Positions 17,479 to 26,084 are shown, counted from the stretch's first letter. The stretch is DNA of 64,000 nucleotides from Aquisalimonas lutea (GCF_030409225.1 NZ_JAUFPK010000005.1:110900-174899), one strand, 5' to 3'. The notes: generated from the letters alone by a model not told the origin. Translations and numbers: made by a program.

Positions 17479-18437
17479 ACCACCCGGACGGCGACTCCAG
17501 GGACCTGCTGGAGTCGATCGTCGATCGCGTGAACGTCGGTGTGCTCGTCGTCGATGCGCACTACACCGTGGTCCGGTGGAACCGGTTCATGGCCATGCAC
17601 AGCGGCCTTGCGGCGGACGACGTGCTCGGTCGCGACTTGTTCACCGTCTTTCCGGACCTCCCGCGCCGATGGCTGACCCAGAAACTGCGCGGTGTGTTCC
17701 TTCTCAAGAACTACGCCTTCACCTCCTGGGAGCAGCGTCCCTACCTGTTCCGGTTTCCGCACAATCGGCCCGCTACGACGGCCGTCGTGGATTGCATGCG
17801 CCAGGACTGCACGTTCATTCCCATCAAGGATGGCGACAATCACGTCACCCACGTATGCATTACCATCATGGATGCAACCGATACGTGCATCTACCAGATA
17901 CAGCTCCGGGAGGCGATGGACAGCCTGGAAAAGAGCAGTGCGCGTGATCCGTTGACCGGCATTTTCAATCGCGGCCATATCGAGTCCCGGCTCCGCGACG
18001 AGTTCGCGCGCAGTCACCGGCACGACAGCGATCTGTCGGTCATACTGTTCGACATCGATCATTTCAAGCGGGTAAACGACCTCCACGGCCACATGGCAGG
18101 CGACGAAGTCCTGTGCGAGGTGGCCAACCGGGTCGCGGGGGCGCTGCGGAAGGAGGATGTCTTCGGTCGTTACGGCGGCGAGGAGTTCACCGTCGTGCTG
18201 CCGGACTCCGACCTGGCGGCGGCGCGGGTTGTTGCCGAGCGCCTGCGCCACTGCATCGCGGCCCGCCCGATCGTCACCTCCGCCGGTGCCGTTGACGTTA
18301 CGGTCACCCTGGGCGTTTGTCGGCGCCATCCGGATATCGCGACCCACGAAACACTCCTCAACCGGGCGGACCAGGCCCTCTACCGCGGCAAGGCGGGTGG
18401 CCGCAACGGGGTGTTCCTGTACGAGGACGAGGCCTGA
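17475..18437 (+). CDS. PAS-domain diguanylate cyclase
   Basis: Encodes 320 residues. A PAS-like sensor domain (about 8-140, DRVNVGVLVVDAHYTVVRWNRFM) contains two cysteines. A short helical linker and a GGDEF domain (about 155-318) follow. The active loop reads GRYGGEEF, a functional GGEEF form. RKED lies five residues before it, matching the RxxD inhibitory site for product feedback. It should make cyclic di-GMP. No membrane segment is visible, so the protein is cytoplasmic. GTG 17475 overlaps the CheC-like stop by four bases, completing a coupled three-gene cassette. Confidence 0.9.
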   Translation: MNHPDGDSRDLLESIVDRVNVGVLVVDAHYTVVRWNRFMAMHSGLAADDVLGRDLFTVFPDLPRRWLTQKLRGVFLLKNYAFTSWEQRPYLFRFPHNRPATTAVVDCMRQDCTFIPIKDGDNHVTHVCITIMDATDTCIYQIQLREAMDSLEKSSARDPLTGIFNRGHIESRLRDEFARSHRHDSDLSVILFDIDHFKRVNDLHGHMAGDEVLCEVANRVAGALRKEDVFGRYGGEEFTVVLPDSDLAAARVVAERLRHCIAARPIVTSAGAVDVTVTLGVCRRHPDIATHETLLNRADQALYRGKAGGRNGVFLYEDEA

Positions 18438-18573
18438 GCCTCGATCCCCGCGGTCGCAAGCGGGGCCGGCGAGGCCCGGGCTGATGCTTGTCGTGCGAAC
18501 GCCGGCCCATGCCTTGTCCGCCGCCCGGGGATCGCGCATCATTTCCGTATCGTTGAACGATCGGAGAACGGGC

Positions 18574-18846
18574 ATGAAACGGCTGATTGCGGTGGCACCG
18601 TTGTTGCTGGCGAGCCTGCCGGCGAGCGCGGATTCCATGCGTTGCGGCAACGCGCTGATTCTTCCGGGAGACCATGTCACCGAGGTCCACGAGGTCTGCG
18701 GCGAGCCGGTGCAGACCACCGAGATCGAGAACCGGTTCGGTGCCCGGGTGGGCACGCGCGAAGTCTACGAGACGGGCTACGGCCGCCCGCGCCACAGCGT
18801 GACCTACGAGGACGACCGGGTGGTCGCCATCGAGCGGATCCGCTAG
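18574..18846 (+). CDS. DUF2845-like small secreted protein
   Basis: Encodes 90 residues. A signal peptide (MKRLIAVAPLLLASLPASA, cleavage before DSMRCG) is followed by a short domain with two cysteines, in MRCGNALILPGD and VHEVCGEPVQ, spaced as in DUF2845 periplasmic proteins. The function is unknown. The start ATG 18574 follows GGAGA by 8 bases. It stands alone, 136 bases after the diguanylate cyclase; the gap holds a GC-rich hairpin (CCCCGC at 18446 / GCGGGG at 18460) without a clear T-tract. Confidence 0.7.
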   Translation: MKRLIAVAPLLLASLPASADSMRCGNALILPGDHVTEVHEVCGEPVQTTEIENRFGARVGTREVYETGYGRPRHSVTYEDDRVVAIERIR

Positions 18847-18938
18847 GGCCAGCGCTTCCCGGGTGCTTCTGTACGCCGCAGGGGTGCACGGCGTCTGATA
18901 CCATCGGCGGCCCGCCTCGCCGGATCCTCGAGGGACGC

Positions 18939-19028
18939 ATGACAACGGGTTTCGTGATCCATCCGCAGCTTCGCCGGGACAGCGAGTTCCTGGCCCGCCT
19001 GCCCGGGGCGACGCGGGCGGCGGGGTAG
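18939..19028 (+). pseudogene. 29-codon ORF resembling the start of a HIT-family protein (possible remnant)
   Basis: A short ORF opening MTTGFVIHPQLRRDSEFLARLP sits between two larger genes, with GAGGGA just upstream. The spacing of Phe, His-Pro-Gln-Leu, Asp and Leu-Pro is reminiscent of the N-terminus of HIT-domain proteins, but it stops before any histidine triad. It may be the remnant of a truncated gene, or chance. Only this similarity supports it. Confidence 0.25.
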
Positions 19029-19082
19029 CTCGGCGCAGGCCGGGGCATCGGCAGGAATGAACGATCGGCAGGAAGGGGCACC

Positions 19083-20492
19083 ATGGCTGCAGGGGAACCG
19101 GAGCTGAGCACCGACCAGAAAGCGCTGACCATCAACCTGGACAAGTTCAAGTTCGGCTCCATCGTGGAGATCGGCGCCGGTCAGGAGGTGGCGCGCCGTT
19201 TCTTCCAGGTCGGCGCGGCGGCGGGCACCATTGCCAAGACCATGTCGGCCTACGACATGGCGGTCAGCGACGATATCTACGGCCCGGTGGACCGCTATGT
19301 CAGCCGCGCCCGTCTGATGCAGATGCTGGACAAGGAGTTCAGCCAGGTGGTCAACCGGCTCACGGACGTGCGGCCGCGGAACTCCACCTTCTTCGCGTAC
19401 GCGGCCACGGTCACGGCCCGCAGCTTCAAGCAGCGCAATGAATGCCATGGCTGGGTAGGCATCCGGGCGCAGTTTCACCCGGGAGCGGAACCCAGCGACA
19501 TCGTGCTGCACGTGCGCATGCTCGACCAGGACAACGCCCAGCAGGCGGATGCCCTGGGCATTCTGGGCGTGAATCTCATCTACGGTGCCTTCTTCCATCA
19601 CAACTGGCCGGAGCAGGTAGTCGCCGGCCTGCGCGACGAGCTGGGCTCCGACCGCATCGAGGTGGATTGCATCCATTTCTCCGGGCCGTACTTCGAGGAA
19701 GTGGACAACCGGCACATGAACCTGCAGCTGATCCGCAGCTGGCTGACCCGCGCGGTGATCTTCAATCCCGACGGGCAGGTGGTGGTGCCGGGGGAGCTGT
19801 TCTACCGCAAGCCGGTGCTGGTCATCCGCGGGCTGTTCAAGCCGGTGACGCGGGTGAATGCGGACATGATGCTGTCCGGCCAGCAGCATTTCCGCCAGCT
19901 CGGCGGCGTGGATGCGGACGAGACGGTATCGCTGGCGGAGATCACCATGAACGCGCCTGCGGTCGAAGAGGTGCCCGACGACGCCGATTTCCTCGCCCGG
20001 GCGGACCTGCTGGCGGCGCTGGGCTATACCGTCATGATCTCCGACTACGTGCGCTTCTTCCGGCTGCGCGCCTACCTGCGGCGGTACACGCAGAGGCCCA
20101 TCGGCATCGTGCTCAGTGTCCGCGATTTCGGCACGCTGTTCGACGAGCGCTACTACGAGGGCGTCGAGGGCGGCATCCTGGAGGCGTTCGGCAAGCTGTT
20201 CCCGGACAATACCCAGGTCTATGTCTACCCGTCGCGCCGGCCCGACGAGACGGAAACCACCACCCTCCACAACGCCCGGGTGCCGTCACACCTGCGGCAC
20301 CTGCTGGCCCACCTGGTCGAGAACGGCAAGCTGCAGGCCATCGACCCCTGTGACGACAGCTGCCTGGACATCGACGCGGGTGAGGTCCTGGCCGGCCTGC
20401 GAGCGGGACGCGGCACCTGGGAGCAGGCCGTTCCCGAGCCCGTGGCCCAGGCCATCATCGAGCGCCGCCTGCTGGGATTTGATTCGGCATAG
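19083..20492 (+). CDS. conserved protein of unknown function (family sometimes mislabelled)
   Basis: Encodes 469 residues with no signal peptide or membrane segment. I recall close relatives in cyanobacteria and other bacteria sharing the opening LNLDKFKFGSIVEIGAGQEVARRFF and the pattern GTIAKTMSAYDMAVSDDIYG, GVNLIYGAFF, ISDYVRFFRLRAYLRRYT and GTWEQAVPEPVAQAI. These are often auto-named nicotinate-nucleotide adenylyltransferase or TonB-dependent receptor. I see no nucleotidyltransferase HxGH motif and no beta-barrel features, so neither name is supported. ATG 19083 is the chosen start. The next gene starts 170 bases downstream on the same strand, and an ATP-grasp gene converges from the right. 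Confidence 0.7.
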   Translation: MAAGEPELSTDQKALTINLDKFKFGSIVEIGAGQEVARRFFQVGAAAGTIAKTMSAYDMAVSDDIYGPVDRYVSRARLMQMLDKEFSQVVNRLTDVRPRNSTFFAYAATVTARSFKQRNECHGWVGIRAQFHPGAEPSDIVLHVRMLDQDNAQQADALGILGVNLIYGAFFHHNWPEQVVAGLRDELGSDRIEVDCIHFSGPYFEEVDNRHMNLQLIRSWLTRAVIFNPDGQVVVPGELFYRKPVLVIRGLFKPVTRVNADMMLSGQQHFRQLGGVDADETVSLAEITMNAPAVEEVPDDADFLARADLLAALGYTVMISDYVRFFRLRAYLRRYTQRPIGIVLSVRDFGTLFDERYYEGVEGGILEAFGKLFPDNTQVYVYPSRRPDETETTTLHNARVPSHLRHLLAHLVENGKLQAIDPCDDSCLDIDAGEVLAGLRAGRGTWEQAVPEPVAQAIIERRLLGFDSA

Positions 20493-20662
20493 GACGCCGA
20501 GCTCTTCCTCCCGGAACGTCTCCGTTGCGCCTGCCGATCGCTGCCCGCGCCGCGGACGATGGTCCCGGGGCCAGTGGACAAAATCGGCCCCGGAGGCCAC
20601 TATGCCCCGGGGTCGATCCGACACGCAGCGGGCCTCTCCGGGGCACCGGGGATGGAGAGACA

Positions 20663-22666
20663 ATGACGGATGGCAATGAGCAACACGGCGCTTCGCTGAT
20701 CCGGTTCGCGGAGCGGCTGGACCAGGCCTGCCACCGTCTGGCGGAGACTTCGAGCTTCGCCAAGTTCACGCACAGCGCCCAGGTCCTGGAGGCCGCCCGC
20801 CGGCTCATGGACCAGCCCGGCGGGGTGGCGGCGGTCTACGAGCGCATGGGTGCGCTGAAGGCGGCCGGGATCTTCTCCGGCAGTGACTGGGAGAATCCGC
20901 ACCAGCTCCAGCCGGAGATGGCGGCCAATACGCTCAAGCTGAGCACCGGCCACACGCTGGTCCTGGAGTGCCTGAGCGAGCTGTGGATGGCCTCCGTTGC
21001 GGAGGGGACGCTGGAGTCCACGGTCCTGTCCTCCGATGACGCGCGCGCCTTCCTGGCCCGGGTCCTGGCGCTGAATATCCAGCTGATCTTCGGCGAGCTG
21101 GGCGAGGCGGAACGTGTCCGCCTCGGCCGCAATGCCGATCTGGTGCGCTCCCACCAGCAGTTCATCCTCGAGCGCATCGGCTTCGACGCCGTGGTCGAGG
21201 AGCTGATCGGCGAGATCTGGCGGATTCTCCAGCAACGCCCCATCCAGCTGGATCACGTCAAGGCCATGATTACCAGCGTGGCGGCCTACCTGAACAGCAA
21301 CGAGTCCGGCGTGGCCATGACCAGCACGCGCGGCGCGGAACGGCTGATCAGCGCGCTCTACGGGCCCACCCGCGGCTGCCAGGAGGATCCGGGCCTGGAG
21401 GTGTTCGCCACCCGCCTGCAGGGCATGGACGAGCAGACCCTGCGCAACGAGGCCCTCGGCTTCGGGCGCGCCATGCACGATACCGGCCTGGTGTCCCCGT
21501 ACCACGCCGTATTCCTTCGCTTCATCCTGGACCAGGCCCCGGATCTGGTGCCGTCCACCCTGGGGCTCAGCAGCACCGGGATCGAGGTGCTGGCCTGCTA
21601 CAGCACCCTGGTGCACACGCTCATCCGCGAAGCCGTGTGGCCCGAGACGGCGGATGCCGTCTACGGCCTCGCGGGCCTGCTGGAGCGGGGCGTGCTCTAC
21701 AGCGGCCCGGTACCGCCGGCGCTGTGGCGCCAGATCCATCTGGAGCTGTGCTCGGAGGCGGTGCGGCTGCTGGATGCCGGTTCCCAGGGCGGGGCGGTGG
21801 CGCCCCGCACGCGGCTTCTGGCCGGCGTGATCAACGTCCTCGGCCGGCCGCTGGGCATGGGCCAGGGCAACAATCCCACGTGCCAGTCGGCCCGCGCTCT
21901 GTCCATGTGGTCCACCAACGACCCGGACTATCTCCTGCAGGTGGTTGCCTGGGCCGCCCGGGACAACGACGTGATCACCCATTTCGAGGGGCGCGCCCTG
22001 TCGTCGGCGGCCCTGGCGGCGCGCGAGCAGCCGGTCCCGCTGGGCGACGTGGATCCCGTCTCCGCGGTCGCCGTGCCCCACCTCGACGACCTGTACATGG
22101 AGATGGGGCGGCTGTGTGTGGGCCGCGGCGAGGATCCGCACAAGTGGGTGAATCCGGAGTTCCACGGCTGGTGGGTGGGACGCGGCTTCGCCATCGTGGT
22201 GGATGTGGCCAGCGGCAACCTGGTGGATTTCGACGGCTTCGCGCGGCGTTTCTATGCCTGCTATCACCCGCTGTTCAACGGCAACAACCCGGTCATCCAT
22301 TCACAGCCGGCCGGCGTTGCCGTCACCGACTCCACGGCCCGCTTCGTGGGCTGGCACGCCATCTCCATCGAGCGGGTGGGTTTCGATCCCGAGGGGTTGA
22401 TGCGGGTGTACTTCTTCAACCCGAACAACGACAGCACCCAGGACTGGGGCAACGGCGTCGTGGTCTCCACGGAGGGGGCAGGGGAGTACTACGGCGAGTC
22501 GTCACTGCCGTTCGAAGCGTTCGTCTCGCGGCTGTATATCTTCCATTTCGATCCCAGGGACGAGGCGCGGGACGTGGATGTCCCGGAGGAGGCCGTCGCC
22601 CGCATCCGTGCCATGGCGGTGGGCAGCTGGGCGGCCGGGCGCCAGGCGCCGGAGGCCGGCGCCTGA
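20663..22666 (+). CDS. large protein of unknown function with a possible papain-like Cys-His-Asn triad
   Basis: Encodes 667 residues, soluble, mostly helical in the first 400 (no signal peptide, no membrane helices). I do not recognise the family. The C-terminal third holds GNNPTCQSARALSMW (Cys407), RFVGWHAISIERVG (His565) and VYFFNPNNDSTQDWG (Asn586, Asp590). This order and spacing fit a papain-like or C39-like thiol hydrolase: helix-capping Cys, then His, then Asn/Asp-Pro about 20 residues on. It is inference from motif geometry only. ATG 20663 was chosen because GGAGAGA lies just upstream (20654-20660); the frame is open further left without family-like sequence. It ends 13 bases from the convergent ATP-grasp gene. 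Confidence 0.7.
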   Translation: MTDGNEQHGASLIRFAERLDQACHRLAETSSFAKFTHSAQVLEAARRLMDQPGGVAAVYERMGALKAAGIFSGSDWENPHQLQPEMAANTLKLSTGHTLVLECLSELWMASVAEGTLESTVLSSDDARAFLARVLALNIQLIFGELGEAERVRLGRNADLVRSHQQFILERIGFDAVVEELIGEIWRILQQRPIQLDHVKAMITSVAAYLNSNESGVAMTSTRGAERLISALYGPTRGCQEDPGLEVFATRLQGMDEQTLRNEALGFGRAMHDTGLVSPYHAVFLRFILDQAPDLVPSTLGLSSTGIEVLACYSTLVHTLIREAVWPETADAVYGLAGLLERGVLYSGPVPPALWRQIHLELCSEAVRLLDAGSQGGAVAPRTRLLAGVINVLGRPLGMGQGNNPTCQSARALSMWSTNDPDYLLQVVAWAARDNDVITHFEGRALSSAALAAREQPVPLGDVDPVSAVAVPHLDDLYMEMGRLCVGRGEDPHKWVNPEFHGWWVGRGFAIVVDVASGNLVDFDGFARRFYACYHPLFNGNNPVIHSQPAGVAVTDSTARFVGWHAISIERVGFDPEGLMRVYFFNPNNDSTQDWGNGVVVSTEGAGEYYGESSLPFEAFVSRLYIFHFDPRDEARDVDVPEEAVARIRAMAVGSWAAGRQAPEAGA

Positions 22667-22679
22667 GCTTTTGCCGCTG

Positions 22680-23906
22680 CTAGACGTAGAAGTCCAGCTC
22701 TTCCTGGTGCTTGAGCAGATCCCGCAGCTTGTGCGGGTTGTCCCCGAAGAAGTAGACCAGGCCCCAGTGGGTGCCGAATGCCGTACGCTTGGTGACCGTC
22801 TCCTCCAGCGGCGGCGTCAGCTCGTGGTACTCGAAGTACTCGTGGTTCTCGGTCTCTTCCGGGATCTCGAGCTTCGACACCACGCGCCGACGGGGATAGA
22901 CACCGAAGCAGCCGGCGTGCCCCTTGGCATCCACCACCTCCCGGGGGAAGAAGGCCTCGACCTCCTCTTCGGTGGTCTTGGGGTCGAAGCACAGCACCAT
23001 GCCCTGGTAGGCGTTGAACCCGTACGCCCGCTCCAGCAGCTCGAAGACCTTGAAGCCCGGCGGCCGGTAGGCCACCTCGCCGAAGTACATGGTGCCGTCG
23101 CTGGTGACGAAGTACTCGGGATGGATGAAGCCGAAGTCGATGTCGAAAGTCTTGATCAGCTTCTCGATCTCCTTGGTGATCAGGTTGCGCCAGCTCTCCA
23201 GCTCCGGGGTCGCCGGCACGAACACGGAGTAGCCCAGCGTCACGTACTCGGAGATGTTCAGGAAGCGGATCTTGCCGTTCTGGATCCAGGCCTCGACGGC
23301 GAACTCCCAGCCGTCCAGGTGGCTTTCCATGAGTAGCGGGTATTCTTCCTCGGGGATCAGGTCGATCTCGTCCGGGTGGCGGATGACCCGGTGTCCGAGG
23401 CAGCCGGCCTTGTCGAAGGCCTTCAGGTGGATCGGGTCGTCCGGGTCGCCGTCGAGCTTCAGCAGCGTCTGGTTGACGCGCTTGAGGAAGCGGATCACGT
23501 CGGACTTGTCGTGGGCCTCCTCGAAGATGCCCACGCGGATGCCGCCCAGCTGGGCGCGCCGCTTCATCAGCGCCTTGTCGCGGAACAGCACGGCCTGGCC
23601 GTGCAGGCGCGGGTTGCCCATGAGCACGGCATTGATGGCACCCGCCCATTCCACCGTTTCCTCGAACAGGGGGATGGCGACGTCGACGCCTTCGTCCTTG
23701 AGGCGCTCGGCGATCTCCATGGAGCGGTCGTTGAGGCGCTCGAAGTCCCAGGTGATGTGGGGAATGCCGTGCTCCTTGGCATAGTCCTCGGCCCACTCGG
23801 GGGCCACGATGACGTAGCGCCGGTCGAAGCGTTCCAGCGCGTCGATGCAGCTGATGCTCCAGCCGAGAATGGCGACATAGCCCTTGTCGGGGTTCTTTTC
23901 GGTCAT
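22680..23906 (-). CDS. ATP-grasp domain protein
   Basis: Encodes 408 residues. An N-terminal Rossmann-like pre-ATP-grasp domain (about 1-100: GYVAILGWSISCIDALERF, then DVAIPLFEETVEWAGAIN) precedes the ATP-grasp fold. There, DKALMKRRAQLGGIRV, LKAFDKAG, the acidic FAVEAWIQNGKI strand and FIHPEYFVTSDGTMYFGEVAYRPPG mark nucleotide and Mg binding. Such enzymes couple a carboxylate to an amine or thiol through an acyl phosphate. The substrate cannot be named. It converges on the 667-residue gene with 13 bases between the stops. The start at 23906 has GGAGG upstream. The relation to biotin- or purine-type carboxylases is only at fold level. Confidence 0.78.
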   Translation of the reverse strand: MTEKNPDKGYVAILGWSISCIDALERFDRRYVIVAPEWAEDYAKEHGIPHITWDFERLNDRSMEIAERLKDEGVDVAIPLFEETVEWAGAINAVLMGNPRLHGQAVLFRDKALMKRRAQLGGIRVGIFEEAHDKSDVIRFLKRVNQTLLKLDGDPDDPIHLKAFDKAGCLGHRVIRHPDEIDLIPEEEYPLLMESHLDGWEFAVEAWIQNGKIRFLNISEYVTLGYSVFVPATPELESWRNLITKEIEKLIKTFDIDFGFIHPEYFVTSDGTMYFGEVAYRPPGFKVFELLERAYGFNAYQGMVLCFDPKTTEEEVEAFFPREVVDAKGHAGCFGVYPRRRVVSKLEIPEETENHEYFEYHELTPPLEETVTKRTAFGTHWGLVYFFGDNPHKLRDLLKHQEELDFYV

Positions 23907-24101
23907 AAGCAGGGTCCTCCCGGGACGCTGTAGCGGTGCGGCGACCTGCATCTCCCGACGGGCCTACAGCCGGAACAAGCGAGATCCCGATCACGTGGGA
24001 CATCTAGGGTAAGCCTAGCACGCCCGCCGGGGAGGTTCCGAAAGCCGCGCCGGCCGGGTCCGGCCGCTTTCCCGGTCCACGAAGGGAGCCGTTACCGCGT
24101 G

Positions 24102-25283
24102 TCACAGCCGCTCGACGATGGTCACGTTGGCCATGCCGCCGCCCTCGCACATGGTCTGCAGCCCGTAGCGCGCGTTGCCCTGCTTCAGGCCGTGGAGGAG
24201 CGTGGTCATCAGCTTGGTGCCCGAGGCGCCCAGCGGATGCCCCAGGGCGATGGCGCCGCCGTGGACGTTCAGCCGTTCCGGGTCGGCCCCGGTGGCCTGC
24301 AGCCAGGCCAGGGGCACCGGGGCGAACGCCTCGTTGACCTCGAACAGGTCGATGTCGTCGACGTCCATGCCTGCTTTCCGCAGGGCCTGCTCCGTGGCGG
24401 GCAAGGGCGCCTCCAGCATGACCACCGGGTCGTGGCCGATGAGGGTCATGTGGTGGATGCGCGCCACGGGCTCGACTCCCAGGGCCTTCAGGCCGCGCTC
24501 GCTGACCACCATGACGCCGCTGGCACCGTCGCAGATCTGGCTGGCGTTGGCGGCGCTGATGTAGCCGCCTTCCTGCAGCGGATCGACGCCGGCGATGCCT
24601 TCCAGCGTGGCGTCGAAGCGGATGCCCTCGTCGACGGTATGCAGCTGGCCGTCGCCGCCGCCGTCGTGGCTGCGCGCCTCGACCGGCAAGATCTCGGCCT
24701 CGAAGCGGCCCTCCCGGGCGGCTGCGATGGCGCGCTGGTGGCTGCGCAGGGCGTAGCGGTCCAGCTCTTCCTTCTCCAGGCCGTATTTGCGGGCGATCAT
24801 CTCGGCGCCGGTGAACTGGCTGAACTCGCCCACGTCCGGGTAGCGCTCGCGGATGGCCGGGCTCATGTAGTGGCCCATGCCGGCCTTCTGGGGCAGCTTG
24901 ATGGTGGAGAACATGGGCACGCGGCTCATGCTCTCCACGCCGGCGGCGATGACCACGTCCATGGATCCGGCCATCACTGCCTGGGCGGCGAAGTGCAGCG
25001 CCTGCTGGGAGGAGCCGCACTGGCGGTCCACGGACGTGCCCGGGACGGACTCCGGAAGCTTCGAGGCCAGCACGGCGTTGCGGCCGACGTTCATGGCCTG
25101 CTCCCCGGCCTGGCTGACGCAGCCCATGATGACGTCTTCCACCAGCGCAGGGTCGGCGCTGCTGCGGTCCAGCAGGCCGTTGATGACCTGGGCGGCGAGA
25201 TCCGCCGGGTGCCAGCCGGACAGGCGGCCTCCCTTGCGGCCTCCGGCGGTGCGGGTCGCGGCGACGATGTAGGCTTCATTCAT
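24102..25283 (-). CDS. acetyl-CoA C-acyltransferase (thiolase)
   Basis: Encodes 393 residues, the usual thiolase length. The acyl-enzyme cysteine is Cys89 in SVDRQCGSSQQALHFAAQA. The C-terminal catalytic motifs VHGGAIALGHPLGASG (His) and TMCEGGGMANVTIVERL (Cys) are intact. It either cleaves 3-oxoacyl-CoA in beta-oxidation or condenses two acetyl-CoA. The phasin gene about 20 kb away shows that the host makes polyhydroxyalkanoate, but nothing here ties this gene to it. The gene stands alone; MNEAYIVAATRT is a typical thiolase start. Confidence 0.92.
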   Translation of the reverse strand: MNEAYIVAATRTAGGRKGGRLSGWHPADLAAQVINGLLDRSSADPALVEDVIMGCVSQAGEQAMNVGRNAVLASKLPESVPGTSVDRQCGSSQQALHFAAQAVMAGSMDVVIAAGVESMSRVPMFSTIKLPQKAGMGHYMSPAIRERYPDVGEFSQFTGAEMIARKYGLEKEELDRYALRSHQRAIAAAREGRFEAEILPVEARSHDGGGDGQLHTVDEGIRFDATLEGIAGVDPLQEGGYISAANASQICDGASGVMVVSERGLKALGVEPVARIHHMTLIGHDPVVMLEAPLPATEQALRKAGMDVDDIDLFEVNEAFAPVPLAWLQATGADPERLNVHGGAIALGHPLGASGTKLMTTLLHGLKQGNARYGLQTMCEGGGMANVTIVERL

Positions 25284-25405
25284 GGGGGGCTCGGTCTCCG
25301 TATCGCTGCGGCACCGGGTGGCCCGGTCACCGGTGGAAGGCTGATAGCACTGTTACGGCAACCCTACCGCAAATCGTCGGCCCAGCGCACCAGCGCATGG
25401 CCGGG

Positions 25406-25903
25406 CTAGGCCTCGGGAATCGGATCGATCCGATGCTCGTCCCCCAGGGCGACACAGTCCCGGCAGCGTGTCCCGTCCAGCCGGAAGAACGCCACCCGGT
25501 GCGGCTCGTCGAGGATGCTGAAGGCCAGGTCCCGGGCCACCCACACCGAGGCGATCGGCCGCAGCTCGTCCATGGTGCCGCCCCGGTCCGTGGCCAGGCG
25601 GGCCAGGCAGCTGCGCGCCTCGGCCAGGGTCGCCTCGCGTACCCGCGTCGTCGCGGGCGCGTGGTTGATGCGCCCCTGATGGGGCGTGCGCGCGATGATG
25701 TCGACGGCATCCGGCGCGCCCTCCGGGCTCACGTTCACCAGCACCGCCACGTCCCTGGGGGTCAGGAGAATGTAGACCGGCCCCTGGTACGCGAAGGTTC
25801 CCGAGACGAAGTCGTCCGTGACGGCCCCGAATGTCCAGTCGGGAACGAGGAGCCGGAAGTCCGGCGCGATGAAGCGCGTCAGCGCGTAGAACCGGACAGC
25901 CAT
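25406..25903 (-). CDS. hypothetical protein, 165 residues
   Basis: I do not recognise this protein. It is soluble, without a signal peptide, and begins MAVRFYALTRFIAPDFRLLVPDW. The middle third is rich in beta-strand pattern (GPVYILLTPRDVAVLVNVSPEGAP). The C-terminal end has CRDCVALGDEHRIDPIPEA with a Cys-x2-Cys pair, which alone does not make a metal site. The PLDc_N-type gene starts upstream on the same strand and ends 4 bases before this start, so the two are likely co-transcribed. Confidence 0.55.
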   Translation of the reverse strand: MAVRFYALTRFIAPDFRLLVPDWTFGAVTDDFVSGTFAYQGPVYILLTPRDVAVLVNVSPEGAPDAVDIIARTPHQGRINHAPATTRVREATLAEARSCLARLATDRGGTMDELRPIASVWVARDLAFSILDEPHRVAFFRLDGTRCRDCVALGDEHRIDPIPEA

Positions 25904-25907
25904 GGGT

Positions 25908-26084
25908 CTACTTCGGACCGAGGAGCAGCCAGGCGATCAGCCCGATCACCGGCACCACCAGCAGGATGACGATCCACAACGCCTTGACGACGGGGCCGGC
26001 CGGGCTCTGGGCGGTGCGGATGATGGCCCATATCACGATAAACAACCAGATCAGGCCGAGCACGCCGCTGATTTCGATGCCCAT
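25908..26084 (-). CDS. PLDc_N-type small membrane protein
   Basis: Encodes 58 residues. Two hydrophobic helices (about 8-25 and 33-55) with the ending VIGLIAWLLLGPK match the short PLDc_N family, named after the N-terminus of cardiolipin synthases but without a catalytic domain. ATG 26084 was chosen because AGGAG stands 8 bases upstream; the longer frame to 26132 adds a non-conserved leader. It is 4 bases from the following hypothetical gene on the same strand. The function is unknown. Confidence 0.75.
   Translation of the reverse strand: MGIEISGVLGLIWLFIVIWAIIRTAQSPAGPVVKALWIVILLVVPVIGLIAWLLLGPK

Noticed and set aside
19083-20492. Naming the 469-residue protein nicotinate-nucleotide adenylyltransferase or TonB-dependent receptor
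   Set aside because: No HxGH nucleotidyltransferase motif, no signal peptide, plug or barrel pattern; the names appear to be propagated errors.
20600-22300. 566-codon minus-strand frame opposite the 667-residue protein
   Set aside because: His/Gln/Gly-rich shadow without motifs or ribosome site; the plus-strand frame has a good start and normal protein composition.
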